A stretch of DNA of 60,592 nt. Origin: an uncultured Eubacteriales bacterium (GTDB lineage: Bacteria; Bacillota; Clostridia; Lachnospirales; CAG-274). Shown piece after piece: positions 17,326 through 26,809 of the stretch. How positions within the stretch are numbered: the first letter of the stretch is position 1; each line of letters opens with the position of its first letter. The stretch is taken from contig CAJKOJ010000002.1 of the NCBI GenBank assembly GCA_905201505.1, forward strand, positions 1 to 60,592, written 5' to 3'. The translations under genes and the position numbers were made by a program. The notes under the pieces were generated by a model. The model was not told the origin of the DNA and did no database searches. It saw nothing but the letters and a program-made list of their open reading frames with translations.

Positions 17326-18168
17326 TCAAATACCTCCCAAATGTTTAGGACTTATCAAAGCACTGTACAATCCGCTTTTACTCAAATTAAATCTGCAAAT
17401 TCCAATTACAGGCTTATTTATAATATTGTCCTTTATTTTTACACTGTCAGCTACAAACCCAATCATCATACCTTTTTCCTTGCCCACACTTTTAAAAGGT
17501 ATTATTCTCAGACTATTTTTAAAACTATCCTCAGATATTGCTGAAACTATTTCCATTAAATTACTTTCTCTTTTCTTTTCATATATTTCCACAAGTTTTT
17601 CAGGCAAAACTTCTTTTAAAGCACTGTATTCCGCTATTATTACAGGTTTGCTGCTTATTGGTTCAATTAATGAATTGCCGGTATCAACTAAAGCATTTAT
17701 ATTTATAATTTTATTACTGCAGCAAATATTAATAGGATAATATGTATTTTCTTTGTTAAGCATATTAAGTATAATATATGAAATGTATGTAAGTATAAAA
17801 CTTGCTATAAGCACAGTATAATTAAATTTATTCTTAATATAGCTGCTTATTAACAGCATACAGCTGTTTGTACTAAGTGCAGTCAGCTTAAACACTCCGC
17901 TGTATTTTACACACTGCCACATACTTTTGGGGCTGAAAAGTATTGCCATTTCGCAGGTATTCAGCATAAGCATTGTAATAATATTAATATATCCTCTGTA
18001 ATCTGATATAACAAGCAAAGTATATATTACAGCAAATATAAAAGCTGTAATCCACTCCTTTATCCTGTTAATATTAATCTTCAGCAGCTTTCTTGTTATT
18101 TCTATTATCATTACATTAGTAATAAAGTTAATAAAAACCATTTCATCAGCATAAATATCAACTGTCAT
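17326..18168 (-). CDS. spoIIGA: Sporulation sigma-E factor processing peptidase
   Basis: Membrane aspartic protease that activates pro-sigma-E after septation. The N-terminal half has about five hydrophobic helices. The C-terminal half carries the aspartic-protease-like motif ALVDTGNSLIEP with catalytic Asp162. I take the ATG at 18168 (280 residues), which follows AGGTGGTG; an upstream in-frame codon at 18189 lies before that site. Immediately followed by sigE. I saw no convincing Spo0A box upstream. Confidence 0.93.
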   Translation of the reverse strand: MTVDIYADEMVFINFITNVMIIEITRKLLKININRIKEWITAFIFAVIYTLLVISDYRGYINIITMLMLNTCEMAILFSPKSMWQCVKYSGVFKLTALSTNSCMLLISSYIKNKFNYTVLIASFILTYISYIILNMLNKENTYYPINICCSNKIININALVDTGNSLIEPISSKPVIIAEYSALKEVLPEKLVEIYEKKRESNLMEIVSAISEDSFKNSLRIIPFKSVGKEKGMMIGFVADSVKIKDNIINKPVIGICRFNLSKSGLYSALISPKHLGGI

Positions 18169-18282
18169 ACCTTCACCACCTAAATACATAGCATAATTTT
18201 CTTTTGAATTTCATTTATCTGATATATTAATTATAAATATTACTTCTGTATAATTTTGTATAATTAGAGATTTGGGACAACA

Positions 18283-18325
18283 AAAAAATTGCGACAATAT
18301 TGTCACAATACTGTCGCAATTTTTT
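18283..18325 (-). terminator. Intrinsic terminator overlapping the stop of the SGNH gene
   Basis: A perfect 14-bp stem (18283-18296 with 18312-18325) whose loop holds a further palindrome ATTGTCACAAT. The distal arm ends in seven T on the minus strand. The TAA stop of the upstream gene lies within the stem. Confidence 0.85.
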
Positions 18326-19379
18326 ATCTGTTTTCTTTATAAGTGTTCTTATACCAATTTATAAAATATTCATCAGCTATTTCAACTCCGCTGTGGTTTA
18401 AGTGAGCATCATCTCTGAAGTTTTCAATATTAAACAAATCCTTGTTTTTGTTTATTATATTATAATCAAGATATTTTATACCCTTTTCATCAGCTATTTT
18501 TTGAACATAGTTATGAACATAATCATAGTTTTTAATAAAATCTAATGATACATTGGCAACAGGTGCTGTTACAAATGTAAGTCTGATGTTATTATTACTG
18601 CAAAGTTCAATAATTTTATTAAGATACTTAATCTGTGCATTACTCGCTTCCCATTTTTTGCCGTCAAAATTTTTAAACTGATTTGTTTTGTCAAATTCAT
18701 CAGGCAGCATATTGTAGTCACAGTAGGTATATCCCCTTGAACGGTACTTTTCAGTACCCTCTTGCCTGGCTTTTTCAGGAGTAAACACACCGTAATTATT
18801 TTCAAGCCTTTCCTTTAATTTAGAGTTTCTGTATGCAAAATAATCTGCCTGGTATCTAAAAATATTTACATTATATTTTACCTTTTCACTTAATGGGAAC
18901 ACTTCTTTAATATATTCTTTCTCAAGTTCTTTATTCTTCATTACCTGGAATAAATAGCCTGCCTGTGTAAGTTCAAAATCATCATCAAGCATATCCCAAT
19001 AAACTTCAAGAACAACATCTTTTGGTTCTTGATAGTTTAAAACTTCTCTCAATGTATAATACGTTGAATCAAGATGCTGCAAAGGCATACCAAGCTGATA
19101 ACTGCTTGTCCCCAATCCCTTATCAATAATTAAAGGGTCAAAAGTACAATAGGAATGAGAAGAACCTATAAAAACCATATCAATACTGTTTTCAGGCAAA
19201 GAATAAAATTCATCCCATCTGCTTTGATTATAACCGTTTATTTTATTTTCTGTTGATGCCGCAGAATATTTATTACCAGCATAATATATTATAGGCAAAA
19301 CACAGGCAGCAAATATCAGTGCCTTTATTATAAATACAGCTATATCCTTAAAACTGGAAGTATATAAATTGTCCCCCAC
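18324..19379 (-). CDS. SGNH-hydrolase-like membrane-anchored protein, partner of the MBOAT acyltransferase
   Basis: A 351-residue protein with one N-terminal membrane helix (about 13-33) and an extracytoplasmic SGNH/GDSL-like domain. FIGSSHSYCTFDP (about 70-82) holds the candidate nucleophilic Ser, and DDAHLNHSG near the C-terminus the Asp-x-x-His pair. Such proteins accompany MBOAT transferases and deliver acyl groups to extracellular glycans, as AlgJ/AlgX or PatB do. It starts with a GTG preceded by GGGGGTG, inside the end of the MBOAT gene (32-base overlap), so the pair is coupled. The acceptor polymer is not identifiable. Confidence 0.8.
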   Translation of the reverse strand: MGDNLYTSSFKDIAVFIIKALIFAACVLPIIYYAGNKYSAASTENKINGYNQSRWDEFYSLPENSIDMVFIGSSHSYCTFDPLIIDKGLGTSSYQLGMPLQHLDSTYYTLREVLNYQEPKDVVLEVYWDMLDDDFELTQAGYLFQVMKNKELEKEYIKEVFPLSEKVKYNVNIFRYQADYFAYRNSKLKERLENNYGVFTPEKARQEGTEKYRSRGYTYCDYNMLPDEFDKTNQFKNFDGKKWEASNAQIKYLNKIIELCSNNNIRLTFVTAPVANVSLDFIKNYDYVHNYVQKIADEKGIKYLDYNIINKNKDLFNIENFRDDAHLNHSGVEIADEYFINWYKNTYKENR

Positions 19380-20787
19380 CGGAAAACACCCCCATTCCGA
19401 ATATAATTATTACAAGTAAATAATAATAAGCAAATCTTAATACAAAAGGTAGTCTGTCCATAAGCCTGTGAATATCCATTTTAAAGCTTATTATTTCACT
19501 GAATATAAGAACAGCAATTGCTCCAATCACTAGTATAATTTCAAACATTTGCAGCCCCATATTGTTAAATATTTCATATATATATTGAATATCTGTAATT
19601 TTACCTACATCATTAAACAGATTTTTCATTATATAAATGCTGTCGCTTATTGTATTTGCTCTGAACAAAATCCATGCAAAAGCCACAAGTATAAATGTTA
19701 TTATTATTCTGAAAAAATTTATTGCAAAATTGTCCCATTTAGGCAAGACAGTATTTTTAATATCGCCTATTACCTGATACAAACCGTGCAGACCGCCCCA
19801 CATCACGTATGTCCAGTTAGCACCGTGCCACAAACCGCTTGCAAGGAAAGTAACCATTAAATTAAAATACTTTCTTATTTTTGAACATCGGCTGCCGCCC
19901 AACGGAATATATATATAGTCCCTTAACCATGAAGACAATGATATATGCCATCTTCTCCAGAATTCCTTGATACTTTTTGAAAAATACGGCCTGTCAAAAT
20001 TATACATTAAGTCTATGCCGAGTATTCTTGCACAGCCTCTGGCTATATCACTGTAACCGCTGAAATCCCCATATATCTGAAAAGTAAAAAAAATCGTAGC
20101 TATAATATATGAAAGTCCGCTATACTCTCTGCAATTGTTAAAAATAGTGTCCACAAGCACAGCTGCTCTGTCCGCTATAACAATTTTTTTAAAATAACCC
20201 ATTATCATGAGCTTAACACCCTCTGAAAGGTTATTCACATTAAATTTCTTTTTTGTAAAAAGCTGACCTAAAAGCCTGTCCGCTCTTTCAATAGGTCCTG
20301 CCACAAGCTGAGGGAAAAAAGTCACAAATAACGTAAATTTAAAATAATTTTTCTCAGGTTTGTAATCATTTCTGTATATATCAATAGTATAGCTTGCTGC
20401 CTGAAATGTGTAAAATGAAATACCCATTGGCAAAATTATATTAAATTCATTTATAGGGTAATTCCAGCCAAAATACTCATATACTCCCATAAATGTATGA
20501 TTAATAAACATTGCATATTTAAAAATAAAAAGCAAACCAAAATTTATTATAATACTAAAAATCAGCAAACCCTTTGCCTTATCTCTGTATTTATCTATAA
20601 GCAGAGATATACCCCAGTTTGCAAAAGTAGAAAAAAGTATAAGTATAATAAGTTCTGCCCTCCAGCACATATAAAAAATACAGCTGGCTATTAACAGCAT
20701 TACCCATCTGAATTTATGAGGCAGTGTATAATGTAAAAACACCACTGCTATAAAAAATAATATAAAATCCAATGAATTAAATAACAT
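19348..20787 (-). CDS. MBOAT-family O-acyltransferase (AlgI/DltB/PatA type)
   Basis: A 479-residue polytopic membrane acyltransferase that carries acyl groups across the membrane for O-acylation of surface polymers. Signatures are FPQLVAGPIERA, FGDFSGYSDIARG-type segment, SIKEFWRRWHISLSSWLRDY and LWHGANWTYVMWGGLHG with the catalytic His. It has its own promoter and is followed by its SGNH partner. A second, separate MBOAT occurs at 52.3 kb. Confidence 0.92.
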   Translation of the reverse strand: MLFNSLDFILFFIAVVFLHYTLPHKFRWVMLLIASCIFYMCWRAELIILILFSTFANWGISLLIDKYRDKAKGLLIFSIIINFGLLFIFKYAMFINHTFMGVYEYFGWNYPINEFNIILPMGISFYTFQAASYTIDIYRNDYKPEKNYFKFTLFVTFFPQLVAGPIERADRLLGQLFTKKKFNVNNLSEGVKLMIMGYFKKIVIADRAAVLVDTIFNNCREYSGLSYIIATIFFTFQIYGDFSGYSDIARGCARILGIDLMYNFDRPYFSKSIKEFWRRWHISLSSWLRDYIYIPLGGSRCSKIRKYFNLMVTFLASGLWHGANWTYVMWGGLHGLYQVIGDIKNTVLPKWDNFAINFFRIIITFILVAFAWILFRANTISDSIYIMKNLFNDVGKITDIQYIYEIFNNMGLQMFEIILVIGAIAVLIFSEIISFKMDIHRLMDRLPFVLRFAYYYLLVIIIFGMGVFSGGGQFIYFQF

Positions 20788-20818
20788 AGCTTTCTCCTGT
20801 TCGCATAATACTTATTTA

Positions 20819-20847
20819 AGTATAAAACATTTAAGCCTGTATTTCAA
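20819..20847 (-). promoter_or_regulatory. Promoter of the MBOAT-SGNH operon
   Basis: TTGAAA (20847-20842), 17-base spacer, TATACT (20824-20819), about 30 bases upstream of the MBOAT start. Confidence 0.6.
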
Positions 20848-20872
20848 CAAAAGTTTGCATACACTTTATAAA

Positions 20873-20897
20873 AAGACCGGGAAATTTTCCCGATCTT
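20873..20897 (-). terminator. Terminator downstream of the HAD phosphatase gene
   Basis: A hairpin of about 11 pairs with one mismatch, GC core CGGG/CCCG, followed on the minus strand by TTTTTATAAAG. Confidence 0.7.
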
Positions 20898-20939
20898 CAT
20901 ATATTCTTTCATATTAAACATTTTTTAATCTTAAACACC

Positions 20940-21563
20940 CTAAAATATATCTCTGAGCTCTTTAAAACTTTCAACCTTATAGTCAAATCCGTCAACTTGT
21001 CCAAATCCATAAGCGGCAAATACAAAAGGGATTTCCGCTTCGTCAGCAGCATCCTTGTCTCCTTGTGTATCACCTATATATATGGGATTTTTAAGCCTGT
21101 TTCTTTCTGCAATAATTTTGATATTTTGACCCTTTGAAAGTCCTGTCTCTTCAGCACAAAGATAGTCATCAAAATATTCTCCCGTATTATGTCCCTCAAA
21201 AAAACTTTCAATATATCCATACTGGCAATTACTCACAATATATAACTTATATTTATTTTTCAAATATTTAAGTGTTTCCTTCAATTCAGGGAAAAGACTT
21301 CCGCCATCTTTTGCAAGATATTCGCATTCCAATTTGCAGCATTTGTCCATAAGCTCTTTTCTAAGAGAACTATCTGCACTTTTAAACAGCCTTTTTCCTA
21401 TTTCGTCCAGCTGAAGCCCCATACAGCCTTCAAGTTCCTCTATTGTAATAGGTTCTCTTTCTACCTCACTGTACTCATTTAATATAATATTCCACGTTTT
21501 ACAAATTATATCTGTTGCATTCCAAAGTGTACCGTCAAGATCAAATATAAGCCCGTCAAACAT
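20940..21563 (-). CDS. HAD-superfamily hydrolase, phosphoglycolate-phosphatase-like
   Basis: A 207-residue HAD phosphatase. Motif I is DLDGTL (about residues 7-12) with nucleophilic Asp, motif II is the IVSNC segment, and motifs III/IV are near YIGDTQGDKDAA. A four-helix cap domain lies between motifs I and II. The substrate is not determinable; phosphoglycolate phosphatase or a nucleotide or sugar-phosphate phosphatase are options. I use the ATG at 21563 because GGAGG precedes it; the frame opens at 21575. It is a single-gene unit between two terminators. Confidence 0.85.
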   Translation of the reverse strand: MFDGLIFDLDGTLWNATDIICKTWNIILNEYSEVEREPITIEELEGCMGLQLDEIGKRLFKSADSSLRKELMDKCCKLECEYLAKDGGSLFPELKETLKYLKNKYKLYIVSNCQYGYIESFFEGHNTGEYFDDYLCAEETGLSKGQNIKIIAERNRLKNPIYIGDTQGDKDAADEAEIPFVFAAYGFGQVDGFDYKVESFKELRDIF

Positions 21564-21752
21564 AATATCCTCCATAACTTCCTTTACTTTTTATTTTTCT
21601 CCAATGCCTGCTGCATCTTAAATTATAATTTCACTATATATACAAAAACATACTGCAGCTTTTCTTTTTTATTAATTTATACATATACTTTTTTTCAAAA
21701 AAATAAACTTAATACATTTTATCACAACAACTAAAATTATTCAACAAAAAAA

Positions 21753-21781
21753 GGTATTGTATAAAATAATTATACAATACC
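21753..21781 (-). terminator. Terminator of the pilus assembly operon
   Basis: A perfect 12-bp stem (21753-21764 with 21770-21781), 5-base loop, followed by TTTTTTTG on the minus strand just after pilT. Confidence 0.88.
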
Positions 21782-21800
21782 CATAAATAACATTTACAAA

Positions 21801-22856
21801 CTACATCAGATAATTTTCAAACTCTCTTTTATCATTTGTATACTGCAAAGCAGTTTCTCTTGTTATTTTTCCTGTATTAAGCAGCCTTACCAAATCCCAG
21901 TTTAATGTATGCATACCAAACGAAGCCCCTGACTGCATAGTTGTATTAAGCTGGTGACATTTATTTTCTCTTATCATATTAAGCACAGCATCAGTACCTA
22001 TAAGTATTTCTGTTGCAGCATATCTGCCGTTATTCATTGCATTTGGCATAAGACACTGAGTAATTACACCCTTTAGAATACCTGAAAGCTGTGTTCTTAC
22101 CTGATTTTGTGCTTCAGGAGGACAAGCGTCTATAATTCTGTCAATTGTCTGAGCAGCACCTGTCGTATGCAGTGTTGAGAGAACAAGATGTCCTGTTTCA
22201 GCAGCTGTAAGAGCAGCAGAAATAGTTTCATAATCTCTCATTTCTCCTACAAGAATTATATCAGGGTCTTCTCTTAATGCAGACCTTAAAGCAGCAGCAA
22301 AATTTACTACATCCCTGCCAACTTCTCTTTGATGAACAGTTGCGGCACCTTCCTTATATACATATTCTATAGGGTCCTCAATAGTAAGTATATGAGCTGA
22401 CCTTCTCTTGTTTATATAATCAATCATAGCCGCAAGTGTTGTTGATTTACCGGAACCTGTAGGACCTGTTACCAAAATAAGTCCTCTAGGTTCATCAGCC
22501 AGGCTTTCCAATACCTTTGGCAGACCCAGAGCATCAAGAGTAGGAATAGTATTATTTAAAAGTCTTATAGTTGCAGCTGCACCTTTCATATATCTGAAAA
22601 CATTTACTCTTTGTCTGTTCCCGTCAGAACTTTCATAAGCAAAATCCACATCAATACCGCTTTCAAATTCATTGATTTGCTTCTCACTCATAATTTCTGT
22701 AATGCAGTTATATGCTTCATCATCTGTAAGTGAAATATCAGAATTAATTAAAGCACCGTGAATTCTGAACCTTAAAGGCAGTCCTACAGATATATGAATA
22801 TCTGAACATCCTATTTCTCTCGCTTTTAAAATAATTTCATCCATACTCATTCCCAT
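21801..22856 (-). CDS. pilT: Type IV pilus retraction ATPase PilT
   Basis: A 351-residue hexameric ATPase that depolymerises the pilus and powers twitching. It has Walker A GPTGSGKSTT (about 130-139), an Asp box, Walker B IILVGEMRD and the His box GHLVLSTLHT. The C-terminal AIRNLIRE-type motif, specific to PilT, appears as VLNMIRENKCHQ. Last gene of the assembly operon, 12 bases after pilB. Its presence means the appendage is probably retractile rather than a pure secretion pseudopilus. Confidence 0.95.
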   Translation of the reverse strand: MGMSMDEIILKAREIGCSDIHISVGLPLRFRIHGALINSDISLTDDEAYNCITEIMSEKQINEFESGIDVDFAYESSDGNRQRVNVFRYMKGAAATIRLLNNTIPTLDALGLPKVLESLADEPRGLILVTGPTGSGKSTTLAAMIDYINKRRSAHILTIEDPIEYVYKEGAATVHQREVGRDVVNFAAALRSALREDPDIILVGEMRDYETISAALTAAETGHLVLSTLHTTGAAQTIDRIIDACPPEAQNQVRTQLSGILKGVITQCLMPNAMNNGRYAATEILIGTDAVLNMIRENKCHQLNTTMQSGASFGMHTLNWDLVRLLNTGKITRETALQYTNDKREFENYLM

Positions 22857-22868
22857 AAATACACTCCC

Positions 22869-24548
22869 CTAAATATTATAAGCTATTTTCAAATATTCTT
22901 CTACAGTTGTTTTTCTGTCCTTAACCAATGACAGTGTACTTGCAACAAGCGGTTTCATTCCCTGCTTGTTTATTGCATATTCCTCAATACTGTCAATCTC
23001 ATTGCCTTTAACTATCATATTTCTTATTTCTCTGTCTACAGCAACTATTTCATGTACCGCAATTCTTCCTGAGTATCCTGTATTATTACATTTTGGACAT
23101 CCTACAGGAACCATTACTTTATCAATATCAATTCCAAGAATTTTTTTATCTTCTTCAGTTGCATCCACCAGTTTTCCGCATTCAGGACATATTTTTCTTA
23201 CAAGCCTTTGTGCCACAACTCCTACAAGTGAATTTGCAATCAAATAAGGTTCAACACCCATATCTGCCAGCCTTACAATTGCAGAAACAGCACTGTTTGT
23301 ATGCAGTGTAGAAAAAACCAAGTGACCTGTTATGGCAGCTCTTACTGAAATAGCTGCCGTTTCATTATCTCTTGTTTCTCCGACCATAATAACGTCAGGG
23401 TCCTGTCTTAATAAAGCCCTCAATCCTTTTTCAAAAGTAAGACCTGACTGCACATTAACCTGCATCTGACTCATATGAGGGAGATTTTTCTCAACAGGAT
23501 CTTCAATAGTTGATATACTTATCTGCCTTTTTGAAAACTCCTCAAGTACCATATAAAGAGTAGTAGTTTTTCCTGAACCTGTCGGACCTGAAATATATAT
23601 AATTCCATTTGGACTTTTTAATATACGTCTGAATTTTTCGTAATTCTCAGCATCCATTCCATAATGCTGTGAATTGCTGATAGGAGTATTATTTGCAAGT
23701 ATTCTCAGCACAGCCTTTTCGCCAAACACTGTAGGTATAAGAGAAACTCTTACATTAACAACATTCCCCTTAATTTTGGTTCTGAAATGTCCGTCCTGAG
23801 GCACTCTCCTCTCAGCTATATCAAGATTTGACAAAATCTTTATTCTTGCAATTAAAGTAGTATGGAGTGATTGCTGCAATGTAACATAATCAGTAATAGT
23901 ACCGTCAATTCTTATTCTAACCAGGGTTTGGTTTTCATAAGGTTCCACATGTATATCACTTGCACCTATATCATAAGCTCTCTGCAAAAGAGAATTTATA
24001 AACTGAATAATAGGCGTATCATCATCACCTACAATTGCATCCAATTCTTCAATAGGTGTTTCTGTACTTGTCTGCATATTAGTAGCCTTAACAGCATTTA
24101 TAACAGAAACCTCTGAATAACATTTGCCAATTAAATATTCAACATCCTTTTCTGTTGCCAGTATTACCTTTATATCGTGACCTGTAAGCTGTCTTACATC
24201 CTCCTGAGCATAGAAATTAAGAGGATCATTTGTAACAACAGTTATAATACCCTCACTGATATTTATAGGTATGATCTTATATTTTTCAGCAATTGTCTGA
24301 GGAACCAATGCAGCTGTTGCAGTGTCAATCCTTACCGCTTCAACATCTTCAACAATATTAAGGTTTAACCTTGCAGCAAGAGCTTTAATAACCTGTTTTT
24401 CGGTTACAAAACCTTCTTCCTGTAATATTTCACCTATTCGTTTTGATCTGTCTCCTTTTTGTATATTAAGAGCTTCATTGAGCTGAGCCTCTGTTATATA
24501 TCCGTATTCAATTAAAACATCACCTAATCTAACGTTTCTTTCATTCAT
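22869..24548 (-). CDS. pilB: Type IV pilus extension ATPase PilB with MshEN-type N-domain
   Basis: A 559-residue assembly ATPase. The N-terminus carries two copies of the MshEN motif, RLGDVL...G...L..AL..Q (from Arg7) and RIGEIL...G (from Arg37), the pattern that binds cyclic di-GMP in MshE and related ATPases. The core has Walker A GPTGSGKTTTLY, Walker B VIMVGETRD and a His box GHLVFSTLHT. A zinc tetracysteine is seen as CPECG and CPKCNNTGYSGR. It lies between pilO and pilT. Assignment to the family is certain; cyclic di-GMP binding is inferred from the motif. Confidence 0.96.
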   Translation of the reverse strand: MNERNVRLGDVLIEYGYITEAQLNEALNIQKGDRSKRIGEILQEEGFVTEKQVIKALAARLNLNIVEDVEAVRIDTATAALVPQTIAEKYKIIPINISEGIITVVTNDPLNFYAQEDVRQLTGHDIKVILATEKDVEYLIGKCYSEVSVINAVKATNMQTSTETPIEELDAIVGDDDTPIIQFINSLLQRAYDIGASDIHVEPYENQTLVRIRIDGTITDYVTLQQSLHTTLIARIKILSNLDIAERRVPQDGHFRTKIKGNVVNVRVSLIPTVFGEKAVLRILANNTPISNSQHYGMDAENYEKFRRILKSPNGIIYISGPTGSGKTTTLYMVLEEFSKRQISISTIEDPVEKNLPHMSQMQVNVQSGLTFEKGLRALLRQDPDVIMVGETRDNETAAISVRAAITGHLVFSTLHTNSAVSAIVRLADMGVEPYLIANSLVGVVAQRLVRKICPECGKLVDATEEDKKILGIDIDKVMVPVGCPKCNNTGYSGRIAVHEIVAVDREIRNMIVKGNEIDSIEEYAINKQGMKPLVASTLSLVKDRKTTVEEYLKIAYNI

Positions 24549-24565
24549 ACAAATGCCCCCTCAGG

Positions 24566-25198
24566 TCAATTATATTTTACCATATAAACGGTCAAACCTG
24601 TACTTAAAGTTACACTTCCGTCCTTATTAAAAGCGGGAGTATAATATATAGCCTTTATAGCAGGCATTTTTGATGAAATGTTATCTATTAATTTATACAT
24701 ATTATCACTGCTTCCCTCAGCAGTCAGAGTAACTGTGGTAGTATAAACCGAACGGTCATTTTCATTTTCACCGCTGCTGTTATCTCCTTTATTTTCATCA
24801 AGCATTTCTTCTGCCATTTTACTGTTAAAGTAAGGAGAAACAGCCTTCATATCAGCATTTCTTGTAATAGACAATGATTTTACTTTCATACCGCAGCCTG
24901 TAACCATATCTGTAATTAACTTATCCACTTGGTTATTTTCCATAACAGGGTTTACTTCTTTTGCCTCTTTCTGGTATTCGGCATTATTTTTTTTCAATTC
25001 ATTAACATTGTCAAAATACTTATGTATTTCTTCTTCCATTTGTGTCTTCTGTTCTTCCGCAGTTACAAGTTCTGCTTTTATTTCTTTTCCCTTAGAAACA
25101 GCAGGTCTCAATACAAACCATAAAGGAATAACCAATATTATAAATACTGCCAGAAAAAACAGTAACTTTTTATCTCTTTCAGTTATCTTAAATTCCAT
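24566..25198 (-). CDS. pilO: PilO-like alignment-subcomplex protein
   Basis: A 210-residue bitopic protein with one N-terminal membrane helix (about 13-32), a coiled-coil segment (about 40-85) and a C-terminal ferredoxin-like domain. This is the architecture of PilO/GspM, although sequence identity in this family is low. It follows the PilM-PilN fusion and precedes pilB, the expected operon position. I choose the ATG at 25198 (MEFKITERDKK), preceded by AAGGATG; the frame opens at 25219. A 130-base gap separates it from the preceding pilMN gene, in which I see no gene. Confidence 0.8.
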   Translation of the reverse strand: MEFKITERDKKLLFFLAVFIILVIPLWFVLRPAVSKGKEIKAELVTAEEQKTQMEEEIHKYFDNVNELKKNNAEYQKEAKEVNPVMENNQVDKLITDMVTGCGMKVKSLSITRNADMKAVSPYFNSKMAEEMLDENKGDNSSGENENDRSVYTTTVTLTAEGSSDNMYKLIDNISSKMPAIKAIYYTPAFNKDGSVTLSTGLTVYMVKYN

Positions 25199-25328
25199 AA
25201 AACAACACATCCTTTTCAATTTCTATTCAGACCCCAATTACCTGTACAAATACTTCATAAGTAAACTTTCTGATTTACTTTTAAGTTAAATGCTGATTTC
25301 TTTGTTTTTATTTCTTTGTCTGATTTAT

Positions 25329-26780
25329 CTATTGTCCTGCACTTTCCACAAATGTACAGTCCACATTATATTTATAGACATTATTTTTTTCGTCATACGC
25401 ATATCCGTTATAATCTACAGCACTGAAAAGACCTGTAGATTTCAGCCTGTCAATAAGAGCATAAACATAATTAGATACAGTACATGTTGCCTCTATTCTC
25501 ACTGAACCGTTTTCTGAATCAAATCTCACAATTTTGAGACTTGTTACGCTGTCTTGGCAGCTTAATATTATATTTCTCACCTTAGTATTATAAACAGGAT
25601 ATGTTCTTATAGCTGTCTTTGCCTTTTTAAGGGCCTCTATATCAGAAATCACTGTATTATTTTCATTGACAACAGATGATGCTTTTGCAACCATTTCCTG
25701 ATTTTTTGTATCATTTAAAAATGTATACGCCTCATCAAGCCTCTTATTAAGCACAGAATTTCTGATAAGCAGTCCGGCACTTATTACAGCAATCACTCCA
25801 AAAGCAGCACCTACACTAAGTAACACAGGTACAGACGGCATAAAGCTTTCAGCTTTTACTTCCCCGTTATCAATACATCTTTTAAAAAGATTTATGTCCT
25901 TTTTAACTTTTACATAAGAGCCTATACCGTATGCAAATTCACTTAAACTGCCTTGACCATTTGTATCAATATCCTCTGATTCCGGCACAAAGTCAGCTTC
26001 AGTATTATATACAGTTAAAGACACTTTAATTTTTTCAAGAGTTTCATTGTCTATGCCGCCAAAATATGCTTTATTAATATCAACCTTATTTGTAGACATA
26101 TAAAACTGCTTTATTGAGCTTATTGTATTTACAATCTCATTTACAAAATCAGGAGAATCTTTTTCACTGAAAATTCTTGTACTCTGAGAATACATATAAT
26201 TACCACCTGAAAGAATAATGCTCACAAGACTGTTACCGTCAAGAAACTGTAAAAGTACAGTCTCATCTTTTACCTTATTTTTAATATTGTAGTATAACTT
26301 AACTATGTTTATTATTCCACTTGAAATACTTCTGATCTTAATTTTAAGACCTGTAAAAATTCTGTTATACCCCTCAATAAAATCCTTCTCTGTTATAACA
26401 GCCAAGGCAGTCATCTTCTTCTTTTTATTATCAGTCGAAATTGTCATATAATCAAAAACAGGCTTAGCCTTTTCAACATCAGCAAATTCCATAGAAATAA
26501 GATTTAAAGCCTTTTTATCACTTACAAGGGGTAATGTAACATTTTTCATGGTAAGTTGTTTGCTGTTAATTACAATATCTACATCCTTTCTGGGCAGTTT
26601 ATTCTCCTCCCAGAACTGTTCAATATCATATTTAAGTGATTCTTCATTTGTTATAACACCATTAATAATGCTGCCTTCACTTATTCTTCTTCTGTATATA
26701 TTATTTACAATTATTCTATTGCCCTTAACATCAGCAGCAACAGCATATATTTCTTCATTACCAAGATAAACTGAAATCAT
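25329..26780 (-). CDS. pilM: PilM-PilN fusion protein
   Basis: A 483-residue protein combining two pilus alignment components that are usually separate. Residues 1 to about 310 are an actin-like (ASKHA) PilM/FtsA-type domain, starting MISVYLGNEEIYAVAADVKG. It is followed by a membrane helix at about 325-345, a coiled coil and a PilN-like periplasmic-type domain to the end. The fusion places the cytoplasmic ring and the membrane protein in fixed 1:1 ratio. ATG start after AAAGGAGGGG. The assignment rests on architecture, order and the pilC/pilO neighbours. Confidence 0.85.
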   Translation of the reverse strand: MISVYLGNEEIYAVAADVKGNRIIVNNIYRRRISEGSIINGVITNEESLKYDIEQFWEENKLPRKDVDIVINSKQLTMKNVTLPLVSDKKALNLISMEFADVEKAKPVFDYMTISTDNKKKKMTALAVITEKDFIEGYNRIFTGLKIKIRSISSGIINIVKLYYNIKNKVKDETVLLQFLDGNSLVSIILSGGNYMYSQSTRIFSEKDSPDFVNEIVNTISSIKQFYMSTNKVDINKAYFGGIDNETLEKIKVSLTVYNTEADFVPESEDIDTNGQGSLSEFAYGIGSYVKVKKDINLFKRCIDNGEVKAESFMPSVPVLLSVGAAFGVIAVISAGLLIRNSVLNKRLDEAYTFLNDTKNQEMVAKASSVVNENNTVISDIEALKKAKTAIRTYPVYNTKVRNIILSCQDSVTSLKIVRFDSENGSVRIEATCTVSNYVYALIDRLKSTGLFSAVDYNGYAYDEKNNVYKYNVDCTFVESAGQ

Positions 26781-26809
26781 TTTTACCCCTCCTTTCTCAA
26801 AATTAATTA

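Noticed and set aside
17315..17740. 141-residue plus-strand open frame opposite spoIIGA
   Set aside because: Shadow of a conserved sporulation gene; hydrophobic composition follows from the antisense of membrane helices.
20497..20694. Small plus-strand frames opposite the MBOAT gene
   Set aside because: Antisense to a well-conserved acyltransferase; no ribosome-binding sites.
25260..25281. AAGTAAA/TTTACTT hairpin between pilMN and pilO
   Set aside because: Only 7 AT-rich pairs with no T run after it; too weak to call a terminator inside the operon.
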